DNA of 41,094 bases from NCBI GenBank assembly GCA_900317405.1, contig ONGP01000015.1, positions 1 through 41,094 of the forward strand. The letters run 5' to 3'. The position numbers and the translations under genes are program-made. The notes below the pieces were generated by a model. The model searched no databases, had not been told where the DNA came from, and saw nothing but the letters and a program-made list of their open reading frames with translations. This DNA comes from an uncultured Prevotella sp. (GTDB lineage Bacteria > Bacteroidota > Bacteroidia > Bacteroidales > Bacteroidaceae). Within the stretch, counting starts at the first letter, position 1. Each line of letters begins with the position of its first letter. Of the stretch, positions 16,672 through 24,995 are shown piece after piece.

Positions 16672-17619
16672 ATGGAAAAAAAGGAAACTATCAACGTATG
16701 TAAGAAAGTTTTAATCGCAATTGTGGCTACCGTTGCCATCTTCTGGGCAGTGCCTATGATACTGCTGGCTATGGAGGTGATAGCACATCGCATGATGCCC
16801 GAGAATGTCGACCTGCCGTTCACACTCAGTCGTCTGGGTCTTAACGGTATCGAGGAGAACACTCCAGGTCTGTTCACTGCCTACATCATTGCTCTCCACG
16901 TAGTTATCGCGTCAGTCATCTATATGCTTGCGCGCAAGTGTAAGGGCAAGATCGAGCGCATCGCATCGTGGGCTGTGTTTGCAGTAGCCCTGTGTGTGCT
17001 CGTACCGTCATCTGTCAAGATTCTTAAGGAGACTAAGAAGGCCCTGATGGCTAAGCAGGAAGACCGCAACTCGTATATGGGTATCAAGATGGACGAACTT
17101 AGCAAGAGCTACCTTAGCAAGGGTGGTTGGACACTCACTCAGCACGAGGATTGCTACGACTGCTATGTGCGCAAGGGCGAGTACTATAACGGCGACACCG
17201 AGGTGGCTTATCTCGACGCTTGGAACCCCAACAATCGCCAGTTGTATCAGGCCGAGAAGACACAGCCTGTTGAGCCAGGCACATATCGCATCATCTGTGC
17301 TGCACGTGCCGAGGGTCCTGGTGTTTACATCTTCGCTACCACCAAGAGTGGCAAGGCTGGTGTAAAGATGGTAGAGGTTCCACACTACGGCAATACCGAG
17401 GGTGAGATCTGGGAGAATGCTCCTGAGGGTTCGGCCGAGAAGGAGTGTAATAATGGTTCAGGCTTCGGATGGAGCAAGGTGGTTGTTACCATCGAGATTA
17501 AGGAACCAGCCACACTTGTCTACGGTATCACCAGCGACAGCAAGTTCACCGGCAAGCTCTACAATTCGACGTGGTTCTCAGCAGCCGACTTCGAAGTTGA
17601 ACGCTTAGGTATCAACTAA
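16672..17619 (+). CDS. Unrecognised membrane-anchored protein
   Basis: I do not recognise this 315-residue protein. Its N-terminal part has three hydrophobic segments: about residues 11-33 (VLIAIVATVAIFWAVPMILL), about 65-85 and about 95-113. A hydrophilic domain of about 200 residues follows; it has several Tyr/Trp-rich strands (GGWTLTQHEDCYDCYVRKGE) and a late block, GTYRIICAARAEGPGVYIFA, that reads like a beta-sandwich. The domain probably faces the periplasm, but topology is uncertain. The in-frame start at 16612 would overlap the kinase gene; ATG 16672 gives a typical Lys-rich N-terminus before the first helix. It probably shares the kinase transcript and ends just before a strong hairpin terminator. 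Confidence 0.65.
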   Translation: MEKKETINVCKKVLIAIVATVAIFWAVPMILLAMEVIAHRMMPENVDLPFTLSRLGLNGIEENTPGLFTAYIIALHVVIASVIYMLARKCKGKIERIASWAVFAVALCVLVPSSVKILKETKKALMAKQEDRNSYMGIKMDELSKSYLSKGGWTLTQHEDCYDCYVRKGEYYNGDTEVAYLDAWNPNNRQLYQAEKTQPVEPGTYRIICAARAEGPGVYIFATTKSGKAGVKMVEVPHYGNTEGEIWENAPEGSAEKECNNGSGFGWSKVVVTIEIKEPATLVYGITSDSKFTGKLYNSTWFSAADFEVERLGIN

Positions 17620-17628
17620 ATACAACAA

Positions 17629-17658
17629 AAAAGAGGATTCGCAGATGAATCCTCTTTT
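17629..17658. terminator. Bidirectional hairpin terminator
   Basis: A perfect 12-base stem (AAAAGAGGATTC / GAATCCTCTTTT) encloses the six-base loop GCAGAT. It lies between two converging genes, with T-rich sequence after the stem on the plus strand and on the minus strand, so it can end both transcripts. Confidence 0.85.
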
Positions 17659-17668
17659 CTTTTATTTC

Positions 17669-18751
17669 CTATTCGAAACTAAACTCAGTCTTCGTAACTC
17701 CCTCACCGTATATCGTCTTGAAGTCATCACGCATCGATATCACGTGATAGCCCGAATCGCGCCATTTCTCGCCCAGCGTCAGCGCCTTTTCGCGGTTAGC
17801 GTGGTCGCGCGCTTCGTCATCAGCTATCAGCATAAATGCCTCGCTGCGATACTTGGTGTTGCTCAGAGCGTAGTTGTGCATAGCGCAGTCGCCACCACTG
17901 TTGCCAAACGACAGCACGGGCACCTTACCTATCTCCTGCGAAATCTGCAGCACCTTGTTGGTCTTCAGGTTCTTTATTATCAGTTCCGATGTGCGCTTCA
18001 GGTCCTCATTCTTGCTCATGGTGAAGTTCACGCCAGCCTCTTCGCCCTGATTGCTAGTAGTCAGTTTCACGTCCATGCCTATCACTCGGTTGGGCTCTAT
18101 GCCTATGCTCTCCACTAGTGCTCTGCAGATAAATCGGTCGGAGCCCGATACCACATAGAATGTAAAGCCGTTGTCCTTCAGATAGTCGAACACCTCCAGC
18201 ATGGGGCGATAGAAACTCTGTCCGTAGGTCATGCCGCTGAATCCGTTGGCAGGCATTGCAGCGTAGGCCTTCACGTATGCGTCAAACTCAGCCAGCGTCA
18301 TGCCGGCATAAGCCTTAGCAGCAGCGTAGGCGTGCACCATGTCGAAGTGGTCGGGCAGTGGTGTACCCTGGCGTACAAAGTCGCGAATGCTCTGTGCAGC
18401 CTCCTTCACGTCCTCAGGAGCCCTGTCACGATAGTCAGGATCGTCGAGCACGCGATACTCCAGCAGGTTGTACTCAAAGTACGTCGGGTATAGCTCGCCC
18501 ACAAACGTTCCGTCCATGTCGAACGTAGCTATGCGGTCCTCCACAGGTATGAAGTTGGCCGATTTCGGGTTAGTCACGTCCTCCACATACTCTGTCAGAG
18601 CCGTCAGCGCCTCGCACTTGTTCCACGATTTCAGATACTTTTTCTGCGCCAGTTCGATCTCGTTGTCATCGTTGTCGCCGCACGATGTCATCACGCTTGT
18701 GCCGCACATCAGCAGGGCAGCAAGCATCAAAAGGGTTAATTTCTTTTTCAT
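17669..18751 (-). CDS. HAD-superfamily phosphatase lipoprotein
   Basis: This 360-residue protein has a lipoprotein-like signal with Cys24 after VMTS and an acidic tract DNDDNE that fits a surface or periplasmic lipoprotein. Motif I of the HAD superfamily is clear: FDMDGTFVGE (Asp78, Asp80). FYVVSGSD supplies the motif II Ser, and SFGNSGGDCAM near the C-terminus the motif IV acidic residue. The cap insertion between motifs I and II is long, as in phosphoserine-phosphatase-like members. It should hydrolyse a phosphomonoester outside the cytoplasm; the substrate is unknown. It lies 35 bases downstream of the GH43-like gene on the same strand with no promoter box between, so the two may be co-transcribed. 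Confidence 0.8.
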   Translation of the reverse strand: MKKKLTLLMLAALLMCGTSVMTSCGDNDDNEIELAQKKYLKSWNKCEALTALTEYVEDVTNPKSANFIPVEDRIATFDMDGTFVGELYPTYFEYNLLEYRVLDDPDYRDRAPEDVKEAAQSIRDFVRQGTPLPDHFDMVHAYAAAKAYAGMTLAEFDAYVKAYAAMPANGFSGMTYGQSFYRPMLEVFDYLKDNGFTFYVVSGSDRFICRALVESIGIEPNRVIGMDVKLTTSNQGEEAGVNFTMSKNEDLKRTSELIIKNLKTNKVLQISQEIGKVPVLSFGNSGGDCAMHNYALSNTKYRSEAFMLIADDEARDHANREKALTLGEKWRDSGYHVISMRDDFKTIYGEGVTKTEFSFE

Positions 18752-18786
18752 TTCGTTTATAGTGTAATTTTATTATTAGGTTGTCC

Positions 18787-19755
18787 TTATTTGTAGGCCT
18801 TCAGCAAGCGTTTGTATTCCTTCTTGGTTATCTGTATCACGGTGCCGTGTCGCGGGGTAAACTTGCCCTTGGTCTCAGTGTTCTGCACAAATGTGAATGT
18901 GTTCAGGTCCTCGCTGCGTGTAAACTGGTAGTGTCCTGAGGTGTAGCAGTCGTACATCAGACACCATCCTCCACTTATCAGCGGAAACACCCCTGCACCC
19001 TCCACGGGCTTGTCGGTAGTCTCGCAGTATCCCTCGCGCAGCTTCCATGTGTCAGGTCGGTGCAGGTCCTTCAGTGTAAACTTCTTTATGCCCCTGCGCT
19101 CGCCCGATTCCGTCTTGAAAAACAGGTGATACGTGCCCTCCTTGTCTTGCACTATGTCAGTGTCTATACTTGCCGCCTTCACGTCGTACAGCACCTGTGG
19201 CGCTGTCGCCAGATCGCTGAAGTCATCGTTGGCATAGCACCAGTACACACGGTCGTAGGGTATCGTGCCGTCATCCGTCAGCAGCGAGAAGTACACCATA
19301 TACTTGCCAGCTGCCTCGTCGTAGATGGTCTGTGGCGCCCATACGCGCGTCACGTGTTCCATATTAGTACCTGCAAATCGCTCAGGGAAGTGCACTGTGT
19401 GGTGCTCCCAGTGTATCATGTCGCGCGATCGCAACATCACTATTCCTCGGTTGCTGGCCCATCCCAGTGTGCAGCGCATATCCGTCACCACCATACGGAA
19501 CCATCCGTCCTTACACCTCAGTATGTGCGGGTCGCGCACGCCCTTGGCTCGGGCTATAGTGTCGCTCGCCACCACTGGTCGTCCACCGTTCAGCGGTGTG
19601 TAGTTAAAGCCGTCGTCGCTCACCGCGAAGCATATCTGCTCCTCCTTGGGATCGTTGCCTGTAAAGTAAGCAAACAGGTACTTGCTCATCTTCTGCGCCT
19701 GGCAGTTCAGAGCCATCATCATCATGGTAATTATAATGCAATTTTTCCTTTTCAT
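18787..19755 (-). CDS. Secreted GH43-like glycoside hydrolase
   Basis: The 322-residue protein has a signal peptide (cleavage likely after NCQA) and the five-bladed propeller pattern of family 43 and relatives. RDPHILR carries the candidate base Asp, DTDIVQDKEGTYHLFFK the central Asp, and PVEGAGVF the candidate acid Glu. WAPQTIYDEAAGKYMVYFS is the typical family-43 W-A-P-x blade. Members remove arabinose, xylose or galactofuranose from plant or microbial glycans; this subfamily's substrate cannot be fixed here. It is divergent from the mannan operon across 247 bases and may not belong to it functionally. An exact -7 box lies directly before the start. Confidence 0.75.
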   Translation of the reverse strand: MKRKNCIIITMMMMALNCQAQKMSKYLFAYFTGNDPKEEQICFAVSDDGFNYTPLNGGRPVVASDTIARAKGVRDPHILRCKDGWFRMVVTDMRCTLGWASNRGIVMLRSRDMIHWEHHTVHFPERFAGTNMEHVTRVWAPQTIYDEAAGKYMVYFSLLTDDGTIPYDRVYWCYANDDFSDLATAPQVLYDVKAASIDTDIVQDKEGTYHLFFKTESGERRGIKKFTLKDLHRPDTWKLREGYCETTDKPVEGAGVFPLISGGWCLMYDCYTSGHYQFTRSEDLNTFTFVQNTETKGKFTPRHGTVIQITKKEYKRLLKAYK

Positions 19756-19759
19756 GCTG

Positions 19760-19767
19760 CAAAGTTA
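19760..19767 (-). promoter_or_regulatory. Promoter -7 box of the GH43-like gene
   Basis: The minus strand reads TAACTTTG, an exact -7 box, ending only four bases before the ATG at 19755. This would make the message almost leaderless, unless translation starts at a later Met in the signal peptide. No -33 element is seen at the normal spacing. Confidence 0.55.
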
Positions 19768-19932
19768 CAAAAAAATCTCAAACCATGCAGCGATTTTAGA
19801 TTATTTTTACATCTTTGCATTCATATCCAGAATTAGAACCTCCCCGCTCATTTCAGTGAAGCCCCCTCGCTTGCTTTTTTTTGACCATTTATGATTATAT
19901 TTTGCAAAGGGGCAAAAAAATATCAAGTAAAA

Positions 19933-19964
19933 CTTGTGTGTATACTTTTATTATTTTATCTTTG
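19933..19964 (+). promoter_or_regulatory. Promoter of the mannan operon
   Basis: CTTG (19933-19936), a 20-base spacer and TATCTTTG (19957-19964) make a good Bacteroidetes promoter 38 bases before the GH5 start. The rest of the 247-base divergent gap is A/T-rich and includes TTTGCAAA at about 19903-19910, a small palindrome that could be an operator but is not supported otherwise. Confidence 0.65.
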
Positions 19965-20002
19965 CAACCGCAATTAGAAAAGCTAAAAACGTAATTATAT
20001 AT

Positions 20003-21310
20003 ATGAAAGGTATTAAACTATTGGGCGCGATGGCGTTGGTGGCGTGTCTGGTGGCTTGTGGAGCCAGCAAGCAGGAGGCATCGACGGATTTTGTGAAGGT
20101 GGAGAACGGGCACTTTGTGCGCGACGGTAAACCTTATTATTATGTGGGCACAAACTTCTGGTACGGTGCGATACTGGGCAGCGAGGGCCAGGGCGGCAAT
20201 CGCGAACGACTGTGCCAGGAACTGGACAAGATGAAGGAGATGGGTATAGACAACCTGCGAATACTGGTGGGCAGCGATGGCGAGCGTGGCGTGACTACCA
20301 AGGTGGAGCCTACACTGCAGGTGAAGCCGGGCGTGTATAACGACACGATACTGGCGGGTCTGGACTATCTGTTGCAGGAGATGGGCAAGCGAAAGATGGT
20401 GGCTGTGATGTATCTGAACAACTCGTGGGAGTGGAGCGGAGGATACGGATTCTATCTGGAGCACGCAGGACTGGGCAAGCAGCCGCGACCCAACGAGGCT
20501 GGATATCCGGCATTTATGGAGGCAATGACGAAATATGCTACAAACGAGAAGGCACACCAGCTGTTTTATGACTACGTGAAGTTTATAGTGAGCCGCACCA
20601 ATCGCTATACGGGAGTGGCCTACAAGGACGATCCGGCCATCATGGCATGGCAGATAGGCAACGAGCCGCGTGCATTCTCGAAAGAGGCGCTGCCAGCATT
20701 CGAGAAGTGGCTGGCCGAGGCATCGGCACTGATTCGCAGTCTGGACCCTAACCACCTGATATCTATAGGTAGCGAGGGCGCATGGGGCTGCGAGGGCGAC
20801 TACGACTGTTGGGAACGTATCACTGCCGACAAGAACATAGACTATGCTAATATACACCTGTGGCCATACAACTGGGGATGGGCCAAGCAAGACTCGCTGA
20901 TAGAGAATCTGCCACGAGCCAAGCAGAACACCAAGGAGTATATAGACCGACACCTGGAGATATGCGAGCGCATACAGAAACCGCTGGTGATGGAGGAGTT
21001 CGGATACCCGCGCGACGACTTTAAGTTTGCCCTGGGCACACCTACCAAGGGCCGCGACGGATTCTACGAATATGTGTTTGCTCTGGTGGGCGAAAATGCC
21101 GAGAAGGGCGGCAGCTTTGCAGGATGTAACTTCTGGGGATGGGGCGGATTTGCCCAGCCCAAGCACGAGGACCAGTGGCAGGTGGGCGACGACTATACAG
21201 GCGACCCTGCACAGGAGGCTCAGGGACTGAACTCGGTGTTTGCAAGCGACACAACGACACTGAGCGTGGTGAAGGAACAGGTGATGCGTATGAACAATCT
21301 GATGAAATAG
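20003..21310 (+). CDS. GH5 (subfamily 7-like) endo-beta-mannanase lipoprotein
   Basis: This surface or periplasmic lipoprotein (LVAC lipobox at Cys15 or Cys19) of 435 residues should cut beta-1,4-mannan internally. The clan-A TIM barrel is recognisable from NFWYGA, NLRILVGSDGE, the acid/base Glu in WQIGNEPR (about residue 219) and the nucleophile Glu in VMEEFGYPR (about residue 332). HLWPYNW precedes the nucleophile as in fungal and bacterial GH5_7 mannanases. It is the first gene of the operon, and its ATG lies 38 bases after the promoter box. An in-frame start at 19934 would lie upstream of the promoter's -7 box and is rejected. The operon partners strongly support mannan over cellulose as substrate. 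Confidence 0.88.
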   Translation: MKGIKLLGAMALVACLVACGASKQEASTDFVKVENGHFVRDGKPYYYVGTNFWYGAILGSEGQGGNRERLCQELDKMKEMGIDNLRILVGSDGERGVTTKVEPTLQVKPGVYNDTILAGLDYLLQEMGKRKMVAVMYLNNSWEWSGGYGFYLEHAGLGKQPRPNEAGYPAFMEAMTKYATNEKAHQLFYDYVKFIVSRTNRYTGVAYKDDPAIMAWQIGNEPRAFSKEALPAFEKWLAEASALIRSLDPNHLISIGSEGAWGCEGDYDCWERITADKNIDYANIHLWPYNWGWAKQDSLIENLPRAKQNTKEYIDRHLEICERIQKPLVMEEFGYPRDDFKFALGTPTKGRDGFYEYVFALVGENAEKGGSFAGCNFWGWGGFAQPKHEDQWQVGDDYTGDPAQEAQGLNSVFASDTTTLSVVKEQVMRMNNLMK

Positions 21311-21314
21311 TGTA

Positions 21315-22622
21315 ATGAAAAAGCAATATAATATGAAGAGAGGTTTGGGCCTGATGATGGGCTTGATGGTGTGTGTGGCCATGATGGGCCAGATACGCGG
21401 AAACAGTGTGGTGGTGACGGTGGAACCCGACCACCAGGACTGGCGATACAATACTGGCGAGAAGGCTACCTACACGATAGAGGTGCGCCAGGAGGGTACG
21501 CTGATGAAGAATGTGGCAGTGGACTATGCTGCAGGACCTGAGATGTATCAGAACGTGAAGAAGAGCATGGTGCTGAAGGACGGCACGCTGAAGCTGACAG
21601 GCACCATGAAGCAGCCCGGATTCTATCGTGTGGACGTGACTGCACACGTGGGCGGCAAGGACTATAAGGGTGCATGCGGAGCAGCATTCAGTCCGGAGAA
21701 ACTGCAGCCATCTACGGTGATGCCGAAGGACTTTGAGGCTTTCTGGCAGAAGGCCATCGCCGACGCTCGCAACACGGCACTGGAGCCCACCAAGCGACTG
21801 CTGCCCGAGCGATGCACCAAGGACGTGAACGTGTATGAGGTGAGTTTCCAGAACGAGAGTTGGGGCTCGCGTACATATGGTATACTGTGCGTGCCCGTGC
21901 GCGAGGGCAAATATCCTGCACTGCTGCGTGTGCCAGGTGCTGGTGTGCGCCCCTACGGAGGCGACGTATACACTGCATCGCAGGGTGTGATAACACTGGA
22001 GATAGGTATACACGGTGTGCCTGTGACGATGGAGCAGCACATATACGACGAGATGAACAACGGACCACTGAAGTGCTACTGGGAGTATAACATGGACAAT
22101 CGCGAGAAGCACTACTATCACCACGTGATAATAGGTTGCGTGCGTGCGATGGACTATATAGAGCAGTACACCCCATGGAACGGCAAGAAGGCTGCTGTAT
22201 CGGGTTCGAGCCAGGGAGGATTCCTTACGCTGGCTACGGCCGGACTTGACAAGCGTATAACCAGCTACGCCCCCGTGCACGCTGCGCTGTGCGATCATAC
22301 CAACTGGCAGAACGGTGCTGCCTGCGGATGGCCTCACTACTTCTACTGGAACAAAGGAAAGGGTCAGGAGAAGCAGATAGAGGTATCGAGATACTACGAC
22401 GGCGTGAACTTTGCGCGACTGATCGACGGCAATCAGAAGGGCTGGTTCTCGTTCGGATACAACGACGACGTGGTGCCACCAACAACAGCGTGGGCTACAT
22501 ACAACACGGTGAAGGGGCCCAAGGAGCTGAGCCCATATCAGGCCACATGGCACTACTGGCATCAGGAGCAGTGGGACGAGTGGGAGAACTGGTTGCTGGA
22601 TACATTAAACATTATACATTAA
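21315..22622 (+). CDS. CE7/AXE1-type carbohydrate acetyl esterase
   Basis: This 435-residue secreted alpha/beta hydrolase (signal peptide about residues 8-29) has an N-terminal beta-sandwich-like domain to about residue 130, followed by an acetyl-xylan-esterase-type catalytic domain beginning at DFEAFWQKAI. The nucleophile lies in SGSSQGG (Ser299). The Asp is in GYNDDVVPP, a position conserved in CE7 enzymes, and the His is probably one of those in WHYWH. CE7 enzymes remove acetyl from xylan oligomers or cephalosporin C; in a mannan operon it most likely deacetylates glucomannan or galactoglucomannan. It starts four bases after the GH5 stop. The last residues (NIIH) are encoded by the heptamer repeat, which provides the stop. 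Confidence 0.83.
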   Translation: MKKQYNMKRGLGLMMGLMVCVAMMGQIRGNSVVVTVEPDHQDWRYNTGEKATYTIEVRQEGTLMKNVAVDYAAGPEMYQNVKKSMVLKDGTLKLTGTMKQPGFYRVDVTAHVGGKDYKGACGAAFSPEKLQPSTVMPKDFEAFWQKAIADARNTALEPTKRLLPERCTKDVNVYEVSFQNESWGSRTYGILCVPVREGKYPALLRVPGAGVRPYGGDVYTASQGVITLEIGIHGVPVTMEQHIYDEMNNGPLKCYWEYNMDNREKHYYHHVIIGCVRAMDYIEQYTPWNGKKAAVSGSSQGGFLTLATAGLDKRITSYAPVHAALCDHTNWQNGAACGWPHYFYWNKGKGQEKQIEVSRYYDGVNFARLIDGNQKGWFSFGYNDDVVPPTTAWATYNTVKGPKELSPYQATWHYWHQEQWDEWENWLLDTLNIIH

Positions 22623-22664
22623 ACATTAAACATTATACATTAAGCATTAAACGTGAAACAATAA
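22602..22664. repeat. Tandem ACATTAA heptamers between esterase and GH26 genes
   Basis: Nine consecutive seven-base units can be read without a gap: six ACATTAA or ACATTAT units, then GCATTAA, ACGTGAA and ACAATAA. The esterase stop is the TAA of the third unit (22620-22622). Because seven is not a multiple of three, the TAA triplets step through all frames. Confidence 0.85.
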
Positions 22665-22673
22665 AAACACTAT

Positions 22674-23789
22674 ATGAAGAAGCTAATGACTATGGCAGTG
22701 GGGGCGATGATGATTGCCAGCTGCACTGCAACAAAGAAGGTAGAGGCAGAGAAAACACAGGCCGAGCAACTGTTTGAGCGTCTGGACACTCTGCGACAGA
22801 AGGGGTATATGTTTGGTCATCAGGACGATCCATTCTACGGTTTGACATGGGACTACCAATCCGACTCTAGCGACGTGAAGAATACCTGTGGCGACTGGCC
22901 TGCTGTGATGGGATTTGAACTGGGAGGCATAGAGATGGGCGACCAGAAGAATCTGGACAGCGTGCCATTTACCAAGATGCGCGACGAGATAATAAAGCAC
23001 TACGAGCGCGGTGGTGTGGTAACCATAAGTTGGCACCCACGCAACCCGATGACAACTATCGAGGGTGGCGGACTGGCTGGACAGAAATTCCCCGAGGGAA
23101 CGGCATGGGACGTGACCGATACAACCGTAGTTAAGAACATACTGGAAGGAGGAAAGAAGCACGAGCTGTTTAAGACATGGATGCAGCGCGTGAGCGATTT
23201 TCTGGCACAGCTGAAGACAGCCGACGGCAAGAAAGTGCCCATCATCTTCCGTCCGTGGCACGAGAATACCGGCAGCTGGTTCTGGTGGGGCGAGAAACTG
23301 TGTACTGCCGAGGAATATAAGGCTCTGTGGAACATGTTGCAGGACAAACTGGATGCTGATGGTTTCGACAATCTGCTGTGGGCATATTCGCCAGGCATGG
23401 CACCCGATCTGACTGAGCAGAAGTATCTGGAGCGCTATCCAGGCGACGACCGCATAAAGCTGGTTGGTATCGACGGATATCAGTGGGGCACCAAGGAGGA
23501 CTTTGTGGCTCAGCTCGACGCCAATCTGGCCATGCTGACCAAGTTTGCCAAGGATCACGGAAAGATAGCCGCCCTGACAGAGTGCGGACTGAAGAATCTG
23601 ACTGACCCTACATGGTGGACATCGACACTGACACCAGTGACAGACAAGTACGAGATAAGCTACTTCCTGGTATGGCGAAACTATCGCGAGGAGTGGTTCG
23701 GCCCATCGCCATCGCAGCCCGACGCACCATACTTCCGCGAGATGTACAACAAGAAAAACGTGATGTTCCTGGAGGACATTAAAGATTAA
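22674..23789 (+). CDS. GH26 beta-mannanase lipoprotein
   Basis: This 371-residue lipoprotein (lipobox MIASC, Cys17) has a clear GH26 catalytic domain. YMFGHQDDPFYG is the family's opening strand, FRPWHENTGSWFWWG holds the acid/base Glu (about residue 197), and ALTECG the nucleophile Glu (about residue 303). In Bacteroides fragilis the GH26 enzyme of the equivalent cluster releases mannobiose from the chain end; this one probably does the same, feeding the epimerase and phosphorylase encoded downstream. Its C-terminal codons and TAA lie in the second heptamer array. It uses the ATG at 22674, about ten bases after the first array. Confidence 0.92.
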   Translation: MKKLMTMAVGAMMIASCTATKKVEAEKTQAEQLFERLDTLRQKGYMFGHQDDPFYGLTWDYQSDSSDVKNTCGDWPAVMGFELGGIEMGDQKNLDSVPFTKMRDEIIKHYERGGVVTISWHPRNPMTTIEGGGLAGQKFPEGTAWDVTDTTVVKNILEGGKKHELFKTWMQRVSDFLAQLKTADGKKVPIIFRPWHENTGSWFWWGEKLCTAEEYKALWNMLQDKLDADGFDNLLWAYSPGMAPDLTEQKYLERYPGDDRIKLVGIDGYQWGTKEDFVAQLDANLAMLTKFAKDHGKIAALTECGLKNLTDPTWWTSTLTPVTDKYEISYFLVWRNYREEWFGPSPSQPDAPYFREMYNKKNVMFLEDIKD

Positions 23790-23817
23790 ACATTAAACAT
23801 TAAAGATTAAACATTAT
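23776..23817. repeat. Tandem ACATTAA heptamers between GH26 and GH130 genes
   Basis: Six contiguous seven-base units: ACATTAA, AGATTAA, ACATTAA, ACATTAA, AGATTAA, ACATTAT. The GH26 stop codon is the TAA of the second unit (23787-23789). The array almost fills the gap to the GH130 start at 23826. Confidence 0.85.
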
Positions 23818-23825
23818 ATTTAGAT

Positions 23826-24995
23826 ATGACAGAATTTGAGAAGAAAGTAGCAGCATTGAGAAAGCATCATGAGGAGCTGCTGACAATGAAGAACGAGCCC
23901 CTGGAGTGGGGTAATGGTATCTACGAGAAGTACAAGAACCCTGTAGTGACTGCAGCACACGTGCCCCTGGAGTGGAAGTACGACTTCTGCGAGAAGGACA
24001 ACCCATACCTGATGCAGCGCATAATGTGCAACGCCACACTGAACGCCGGCGCAATGAAGTGGCAGGGCAAGTACATTATGGTGGTACGCGTGGAGGGAGC
24101 CGACCGCAAGAGTTACTTTGCTGTGGCCGAGAGTCCCAACGGCGTGGACAACTTCCGTTTCTGGGATGAGCCCATCACCATGCCCGACGACGTGATACCT
24201 GCAACCAACGTGTACGACATGCGACTGACACAGCACGAGGACGGATGGATTTACGGAGTGTTCTGTGCCGAGCGTCACGACGACTCGCAGCCTGGCGACC
24301 TTTCGGCCGCTACAGCTACTGCTGGTATCGCTCGCACCAAGGACCTGAAGACATGGTACCGTCTGCCCGACCTGAAGACCAAGAGTCAGCAGCGCAACGT
24401 GGTGCTGCACCCAGAGTTTGTGGACGGCAAGTACGCATTCTACACACGTCCACAGGACGGATTTATCGACACTGGTAGCGGTGGCGGTATCGGCTGGGCA
24501 CTGGTTGACGATATTACACACGCAGAGATTAAGGAAGAGAAGATAATCTACGAGCGCAAGTATCACACCATCACTGAGGTGAAGAACGGCGAGGGTCCAC
24601 ACCCCATCAAGACTCCTAAGGGATGGCTGCATCTGGCCCACGGAGTGCGCGCCACAGCCGACGGACTGCGCTACGTGCTGTATATGTATATGACCGCACT
24701 CGACGATCCCACGAAGGTTATCGCACGTCCGGGCGGATATTTCCTGGTGCCCGAGGGCAACGAGTATCTGGGCGACGTGATGAACGTGGCATTTGCCAAC
24801 GGATGGATAGCTGATGAGGATGGCAAGGTGTTTATATACTACGCATCGGCCGACACCCGCATGCACGTGGCTACTTCTACCATCGACCGACTGATAGACT
24901 ACTGCATGAACACCCCTGAGGACGGCTACTACACAGCCGCAAGCGTAGAAACTATCAAAAAACTCATCGCAAAAAACAATAATGTGAAACATTAA
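23826..24995 (+). CDS. GH130 4-O-beta-D-mannosyl-D-glucose phosphorylase
   Basis: This 389-residue cytoplasmic enzyme phosphorolyses mannosyl-glucose to alpha-mannose-1-phosphate and glucose. It has no signal peptide, and the sequence matches the mannosylglucose-phosphorylase branch of GH130. The proton-donor Asp falls in NVYDMRLTQHED, exactly at residue 131 as in the B. fragilis enzyme. Other family blocks are GPHPIKTPKGWLHLAHGVR, which binds sugar and phosphate, and YYASADTRMHVATS near the end. The place between mannanase, symporter and 2-epimerase supports this over mannosyl-chitobiose phosphorylase. The TAA is the first heptamer of the next repeat region. Confidence 0.93.
   Translation: MTEFEKKVAALRKHHEELLTMKNEPLEWGNGIYEKYKNPVVTAAHVPLEWKYDFCEKDNPYLMQRIMCNATLNAGAMKWQGKYIMVVRVEGADRKSYFAVAESPNGVDNFRFWDEPITMPDDVIPATNVYDMRLTQHEDGWIYGVFCAERHDDSQPGDLSAATATAGIARTKDLKTWYRLPDLKTKSQQRNVVLHPEFVDGKYAFYTRPQDGFIDTGSGGGIGWALVDDITHAEIKEEKIIYERKYHTITEVKNGEGPHPIKTPKGWLHLAHGVRATADGLRYVLYMYMTALDDPTKVIARPGGYFLVPEGNEYLGDVMNVAFANGWIADEDGKVFIYYASADTRMHVATSTIDRLIDYCMNTPEDGYYTAASVETIKKLIAKNNNVKH

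Noticed and set aside
19903-19910. TTTGCAAA palindrome in the mannan/GH43 divergent gap as an operator
   Set aside because: Eight bases in an A/T-rich region are expected by chance, and no second copy is present near the promoter.
18144-22562. Long antisense open frames opposite the GH5 and esterase genes (for example 20018-21451 and 21042-22562, minus strand)
   Set aside because: They are rich in His, Leu, Val and Cys and mirror strongly coding plus-strand genes with intact catalytic motifs; they are shadow frames caused by codon bias.
22602-22664. Heptamer array as a CRISPR or attachment site
   Set aside because: There are no spacers of unique sequence between repeats and no integrase or cas gene nearby.
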